Below are positions 55,573 to 64,000 of a stretch of DNA of 64,000 nucleotides, in pieces. The position numbers were made by a program, and so were the translations under genes. The stretch is from positions 4,092,001-4,156,000 of the forward strand of contig OY744467.1 of NCBI GenBank assembly GCA_963556145.1, read 5' to 3'. Numbering within the stretch: position 1 is the stretch's first letter; each line of letters starts with the position of its first letter. A model generated the notes under the pieces. The model saw only the letters and a list, made by a program, of their open reading frames with translations. It was not told where the DNA came from and searched no databases. The stretch comes from Hygrocybe punicea. Taxonomy: Eukaryota; Basidiomycota; Agaricomycetes; Agaricales; Hygrophoraceae.

Positions 55573-57036
55573 TCAGTATCCGCGGCTAGGCCACTTGTGA
55601 GGATCGATGCTCTCTTCGTGAGCCCGGTGGCGGCGATGAGGAGGTGGTAGTGGTGTTTGAGAGGTATGACCAATTGCAGACCTCGAGCTGCTGTGTGAAG
55701 AGCGCGACATATACTGTGCGTCATGCATGCTGGTCATCGCCATAGTGCTGCTACTGGCGTAACCGCCCACAGATACATGTGTAATTTCTTCTAACATGGC
55801 ATCAGGCTGCGGTGTCATCGAGAACGGCTGGTGAGAGCTGGAGGTAACAGACGACGAAGATTGCCGGCTGGTCTGTCGCATGGACTGTCGTTTATTCTGG
55901 AACCTAGTGGCGAAAGCGGGTACGATTAGCCCTCGTCAGAACGAGGTAGTACGACAATTCCTACCAGATCTGGACACTACGGGCTGACATGTCCAGCTTC
56001 TTGGCAAGCTCAGCGCGCTCCTCAGTAGAAGGGAAGGCTGTGCGATTGTAGGTCTGGTTCAAGACCCTCAATTGGTTTGCGTCTGCTCGTTTCCGCTTCT
56101 TTTTGATGACTGGCTCATCAGTGGTGGCCACCTGAGCGGGGGGTGGGTTGTACGTGGGCGGAGATACGTTGGCCTGGTTTCTTGAGTAAGGAGAAGTTGC
56201 CCGACCTTCTGTCCGTGACGGAATGAGCCTCTCAGATGAGAGTGGAGCCATCTGCATTACTTGCGGATGGTGGCTCAGTGATGCGACGGTGTGGTGGCCG
56301 TCTCGTGGGTCTGGCACAGCGGGATAGGAATACGAGTCGGACGGATGTTGGGGGTAGTTAAAAAACGCCGGTGGATACGATGCGGTTGGTGAACGAATGG
56401 TACCCATGACGGGGACATGTGCCGCTGGAGCGTAAGAGGATGGTTGCCACCGTTCCTCCCTCTCTGTGGAGGTGAGTACATTGAGTGGAGGGAGTCTAGT
56501 ACGGGAGCCGTGAGAATCTGGGGGTATAGTTGGTGTTGTACTACGAGTTGAGTAGGAGGCGTAGGTCGATTGCGGGTATCGGGCATCGTGAGATTCATAA
56601 TACGGAAATGGATTTACGGGTGGCTGTATTGCTATGGGAGTTCATACGTGATCATCGAATAAAAGCGTGGTGCTCAAACCACGGAGAAACTCACGATGAT
56701 TATTAGGCCAGGTGGCATACAGGGACGACACGTTGTAGTCATTTCGCCCTGGGGAAGATCTTGGCTGTGAATACGGATTAGAATAGGGCACTAAACGTGA
56801 TGAACTAGGAAATTGAGTGTGTTGAATGGTTAAAACACCACGTAGAAAAACAGACCTGGAAAACGTGAGGTTGGAAAAGCAGAAGAAAGAGGAGGGAGCA
56901 CAGTTCGCCCACCCTGTCCCGTCTGAAATGAGGAATGACCCGTCTGAAAATAGACCCCGGCTTGAGCGTCTCCAGGAGAGCTCCTGCGCGATTTCCCAAC
57001 GCTGGGGTAGTAACGATCATCCCTCGAACTCGACAT
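55573..57036 (-). CDS. Homeodomain transcription factor
   Basis: Exons from 57036 (MSSSRDDRYYPS), through PYSNPYSQPRSSP and IQPPVNPFPYYE, to a final exon ending SRGY at 55573. A homeodomain is visible: KKKRKRADANQLRVLNQTYNRTAFP...LAKKLDMSARSVQIW (exon ending near 55965), then FQNKRQS after a ~60-bp intron, giving the diagnostic WFQNKRQS of helix 3. The rest is low-complexity Ser/Pro/His. It resembles, from memory, non-mating-type homeobox regulators of fruiting (Hom1/Hom2 of Schizophyllum); assignment to one is not certain. It is divergent from the kinase gene at 58143. Confidence 0.88.
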
Positions 57037-58142
57037 AGTTAAGAAAAGGAGATAATGAAGGAGAAGTTAAAGAGGGAAAAGAATAATATTGACGAATTTT
57101 CGAAAACACCCTCGATTTATGTAGAAACTGAGGCTGCGCATATGTTCGGGGCAGCGTTGAAAAGGTCAAGATCTGCCAGTTTCAGGAACGAGGAGGCATG
57201 CAAGCCAGTAACACGATGCAGCGTCGGTTGGACAAGGGGAGGACAACCACGAGTAGGATGGGGGTGTACTGCAGACGTCCAACCGAAAAGGCAGTGTGAT
57301 TAGTTTCCCAGCAGCACGAACTATATAAGCAAAGCTTATCATTGTTGTGCCTCGGAGTGCAGTACGTTTGTGGAACTCCCAATTGGCCAATTCTCCGGCG
57401 CTGGAAGGAGCCCCCGGCCGATTCTAGAGTAGAACGGAACTGAAGGGGGCCTTCTTCAAGGACACGCGTTCCTAGCATTGTCGTTTAATGACTTGGGCTT
57501 GGAGCCTCGTGCTGGGTTGTGATCAAATCTGCAGCAAAGGCCCAGCCCAGTCCGTCGACCAGCTACCGGGCTGCAGACAGGTGAGAGGGTATACACATTG
57601 GCCGGCACTGGGCGTCCAGTAGCAGCATTACGGTGATTCCGACGGAACTGAGGAGACTCTCGCCGTTAACGTTTCGCCCGAATTGGAAGAAGCTGATCCA
57701 AACTGCTTCTTTCGAATTTCGCTCTAACAAAAAGTCTTGAGCCAAATGAAGCCACAGGACAAGATCGTGCTTCCGTCCAGCGATGGCGATGGCTACGCAA
57801 CATTCTCTTGTTTGACCCAGGGCCTGTTTCCATTCTATCAGACCGTCTAACGACCGTGACGGACTCGGAGCAAGATCGCTCAGGGTGCCAGTGCCTGTAA
57901 ACTTTTCACATTGTGGAATGAAGCCAACGGACCTATCGTTCAACTTCAAGTCTTCCTTGCAACAACATCTTAGATTATCCCCATGGTCCTCCCAAGGACC
58001 CAAGAACTCGCGAGGAACTGTGTCACGGTAAAAAAATTGGCTTTTGATTAGATACCAGCCACGTGCCCGCCGCTTTCGACCATCTCTCAGGCCCTTCTGG
58101 TCGACGGCTTTCCCATCCCGTCGGCCACTGCGTTCGCCGTCC
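57037..58142. promoter_or_regulatory. Large divergent promoter region, homeobox / NDR kinase
   Basis: 1.1 kb between divergent start codons. Several open frames exist by chance but have no family features. An upstream in-frame ATG for the kinase is at 58044. Confidence 0.4.
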
Positions 58143-61606
<3,464 letters not shown>

Positions 61607-62467
61607 AACCGACACAGCACTGATCGAACCTAATGATCGTCCACGACTCATACCCCCACGAATGGCGTCCTCGCATCTGTCCCTTTACCGATATCTATCT
61701 TACTGTCATCAAGTCCCAATGTTTATATCCTGTGTATGTTAACGATTATCGGCAATTTGTTATGTATACCCCATGCATGAAGCGCCAGGACACCGCACGA
61801 CTTCAACATGTTTGTTGTTTCAACGCCAAATCATTCAATGACATCACGAAGGACAGCTCTGGGCAACAATGACCGAATGCAATCGAGTCATTTCGGGAAT
61901 CTAACTTAAACTCAATGGGGCGTCATGGTCAAACGCATATGCAGCCTGCGCTTCGCCATGCATACGGTGGAAGGTAACCTGGAGATCACTACTAACGGGG
62001 AATTCGAACGGGCTTGCCAATGTAATTGGCATTGGCAGACACTCCACACTCCATGAGGCCGATTCTTCTCCAAGAGGCCTTTGTGACCCAAAGGACCATT
62101 TTGAAGTGTCCCCCTTCATATTGCCATATTAGGAAATTTCCGTTCCTATTTTGCAATGGTCAAAATGGCTTTCGAATATGGGAAAAATACATGCTTCAGC
62201 CAGTCACTAAAAAAGGGATATTACGATAAACGGGCAGGAGCAAACAGGGCTGAAGATGGTAATTAAGCTATTGGAATTAAAAAGTAAGATCCCATCATTA
62301 CGGTGTCGACTGTGGCTAGTGTAGTGGTTCGAAGGACAACAAAACGATACTTTGAAACAGGGTCTAGGCGCCAAATGAGTGTGTTGTTGGCAACGCTCTC
62401 AAGTCGCAGCCATCGAGGAAAGCGTAGGTACAAGTCCTGCTCGACCGGAGGGTAAATTAGGTCGAAT
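61607..62467. other. Convergent intergenic region
   Basis: 860 bp between the kinase and C2H2 genes, holding both 3' UTRs. No gene, repeat or structured RNA was recognised. Confidence 0.4.
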
Positions 62468-63671
62468 TCATCCTGTCTCGTGACGTGAGCGTTTTTTAGG
62501 ACGATCATTCTCGGTAGGTGACGAACTGTGCTTTCGGCTAGCGGAAACATGGCTTTCTTCGAACCCCTGTCTCTGAGCATGTTCCGACGTGGGGGACACA
62601 TCTGCCGTGTTCGACGAAGAACCCGACGAGGAAAGGCGTTGGTGATCACCAACTTCCTCCGCTGAGATTTCCATCTCTTTGAGCAAGCCTTGCGTGTGGA
62701 CGCGCGAGTGCCGACGCATATTACTGAGGACGCTGAAACTGCGACCACAACCTTCCGCCGGGCAGATGAAAGCTGTGAACGAGAGTCATAAGTCAACAAG
62801 AAAAACACTTGACAAAAACTGACGTTTCTCTCCGGTGTGACTATTGACATGTATCTAGATGAACCTCAGTACCCCAGTCTTTGAAATAATGATGATTCCT
62901 CACCTTGAGACTGCTCGGGCGAGTGAACCCTTTACCGCAGTAGCTGCACTCATACTTGGAGGAGGAAGAAGAGAGGCTGCCGCCCATGTGTAGCCCGGAA
63001 TCAGCGTGGTCTGGAATACCTGCTAGCACTGCTCCGGATTGATAACGAGCGCCAGTGGATATGCGTTCATCATCAAATGGACCGACGGTTGTCGGGATGG
63101 TACCTGCTGAGTGGCGATGTGGTTCTGCCATCCTGAATGGATGATGGAAGGCCGGAGATCCACGAGGGTCAAAAGCAGAGTAATGATTCATTGGAGGGTA
63201 CGTCTCCGGCCTGAGTGGAACACGTTCCGGAGACTCATAGTTGCTTGAAGGTCTGAACGGACGTGATGGGTATTGCGAAGGATAGGCGGATGTCGACGTT
63301 TGAGCCATAGCAGGAGGGTATGGCATAGAAGCTAACGGGTTAGGTCTGAACTGCTAGGAATGAAATTGGAAGTTCAACTGTGAAGCTAACGAAAATATCG
63401 TCAAAGAATCTTACCTGTAGCTCTCCTGCAGACCTGGACGGGTGTGACATTCGGTCGTCGCGCCTATCGTCATCCCTATATGACACATAGGCAAGTGGAG
63501 AAGACGGGACATCTGCTGATATGTGTCTGGGAGATCGGGAAAGCTCCGCTGGGGCGGCAGGTCAGCGCGTTTTGCTAGGGAAATCGATTGCTTACCTCCA
63601 AATAAGTCGCGGATAGGTGGAAGTACGGGGCGATCGCCTTGTCGGGCCTCCGATAATGAGGAAGGGGACAT
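62468..63671 (-). CDS. C2H2 zinc-finger transcription factor
   Basis: Start MSPSSLSEARQGDRPVLPPIRDLFG at 63671, stop at 62468-62470, five exons. An N-terminal motif LPPIRDLF, a disordered Ser/Pro/Tyr-rich middle (SQYPSRPFRPSSNYE) and two C2H2 fingers near the C-terminus: YECSYCGKGFTRPSSLKIH...H, linker TGEKP, FICPAEGCGRSFSVLSNMRRHSRVH. A Ser-rich tail ends RPKKRSRHETG with a basic, probable nuclear-localisation stretch. Two-finger factors of this type regulate development in mushrooms; a precise orthologue is not claimed. Confidence 0.87.
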
Positions 63672-64000
63672 TTCGGAACTGCAGATGGGTCAAACTTGCA
63701 ATACGAAGGGCAGCCTATATACTCACCACAAAACACCATTGGAAATGGGCTGAGAAAGCGGACAAACCCGCTGAGAAAGCGGAGTGCATAGCAGCGCGCC
63801 GTGTCGTTCTAAACAAACAAGGTTTCAAAGCCGGTAGGCAAGACTGTTGATGTTAACACAGCCTGGTGTGCAACGTTCGCAATTTAGTTTACCGGTCTAA
63901 ATCAAAACCATGATCGATAAGTTGCTTTGGAGTGAAACTTCGGGCAAGAAGGATATGAGGAGTACACACCGTAAATCTTCCGGGTCGAAGTAAGTGTGGT
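63672..64000. other. Upstream region of the C2H2 gene
   Basis: 329 bp to the window edge; probable promoter. No feature was recognised. Confidence 0.35.

Overview
The window is nuclear DNA of a mushroom-forming basidiomycete (Agaricomycetes, probably Agaricales). Evidence: about 50-60 nt GT-AG introns with CTRAY branch points interrupt nearly every gene, the proteins are fungal (eEF3, Erg8, Nar1, Tlg2, GH18 chitinase, PL14-type lyase), and the transposons are of basidiomycete type. All calls are by reading; no database search was run.

Left 22 kb (1-22.2 kb) is a transposon nest. A Ty3/Gypsy element on the minus strand (element B) runs off the window start and ends in an LTR at 3716-4282. It is followed by degenerate ~150 bp satellite-like DNA. 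Into that DNA went element A (4984-20796, 4-bp target duplication TCGG). A is a pol-less Ty3-type element with a gag relic and an antisense gene. Into the 3' part of A went element C (9365-19135, 4-bp duplication CCGA), a full-length Ty3/Gypsy element with 795-bp LTRs, gag-protease, RT, RNase H, integrase and, between pol and the 3' LTR, a three-exon gene on the opposite strand. Two non-autonomous hAT-type elements with 8-bp duplications sit in the 3' LTR of A (19344-20239) and in the satellite (20867-21624).

The most interesting signal is the antisense gene. Both C (intact splice structure, all introns phase 0) and its distant relative A (decayed) carry it, with the same exon order: an N-terminal YDNFL domain, a charged coiled coil, then a cysteine cluster with the exact Zn(II)2Cys6 spacing in C, plus a C-terminal coiled coil. 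Both start just downstream of a CACGTG box. A lost pol but kept gag and this gene. Decay of all three elements is dominated by CpG transitions: nearly every premature stop is TGA where the family has Arg (CGA to TGA), and 11 of 12 differences between the LTRs of C are CpG versus TpG/CpA.

22.3-25.3 kb is a region bounded by a 17-bp inverted repeat with an unrecognised proline-rich ORF and low-complexity sequence. From 25.6 kb on the DNA is ordinary gene-dense euchromatin: TLG2 syntaxin, a 90-residue Cys-rich protein, NAR1, a PL14-type lyase divergent from a vacuolar amino-acid transporter, ERG8, HEM15, a membrane RING-H2 ligase, an NFKBIL1-like protein, a GTPBP1/2-type GTPase, a membrane-anchored GH18 chitinase, a single-pass membrane protein, eEF3, a homeodomain factor, an NDR-family kinase and a C2H2 factor. 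Six of these genes need micro-exons of 8-14 nt to restore conserved protein motifs, which automated annotation is likely to miss.
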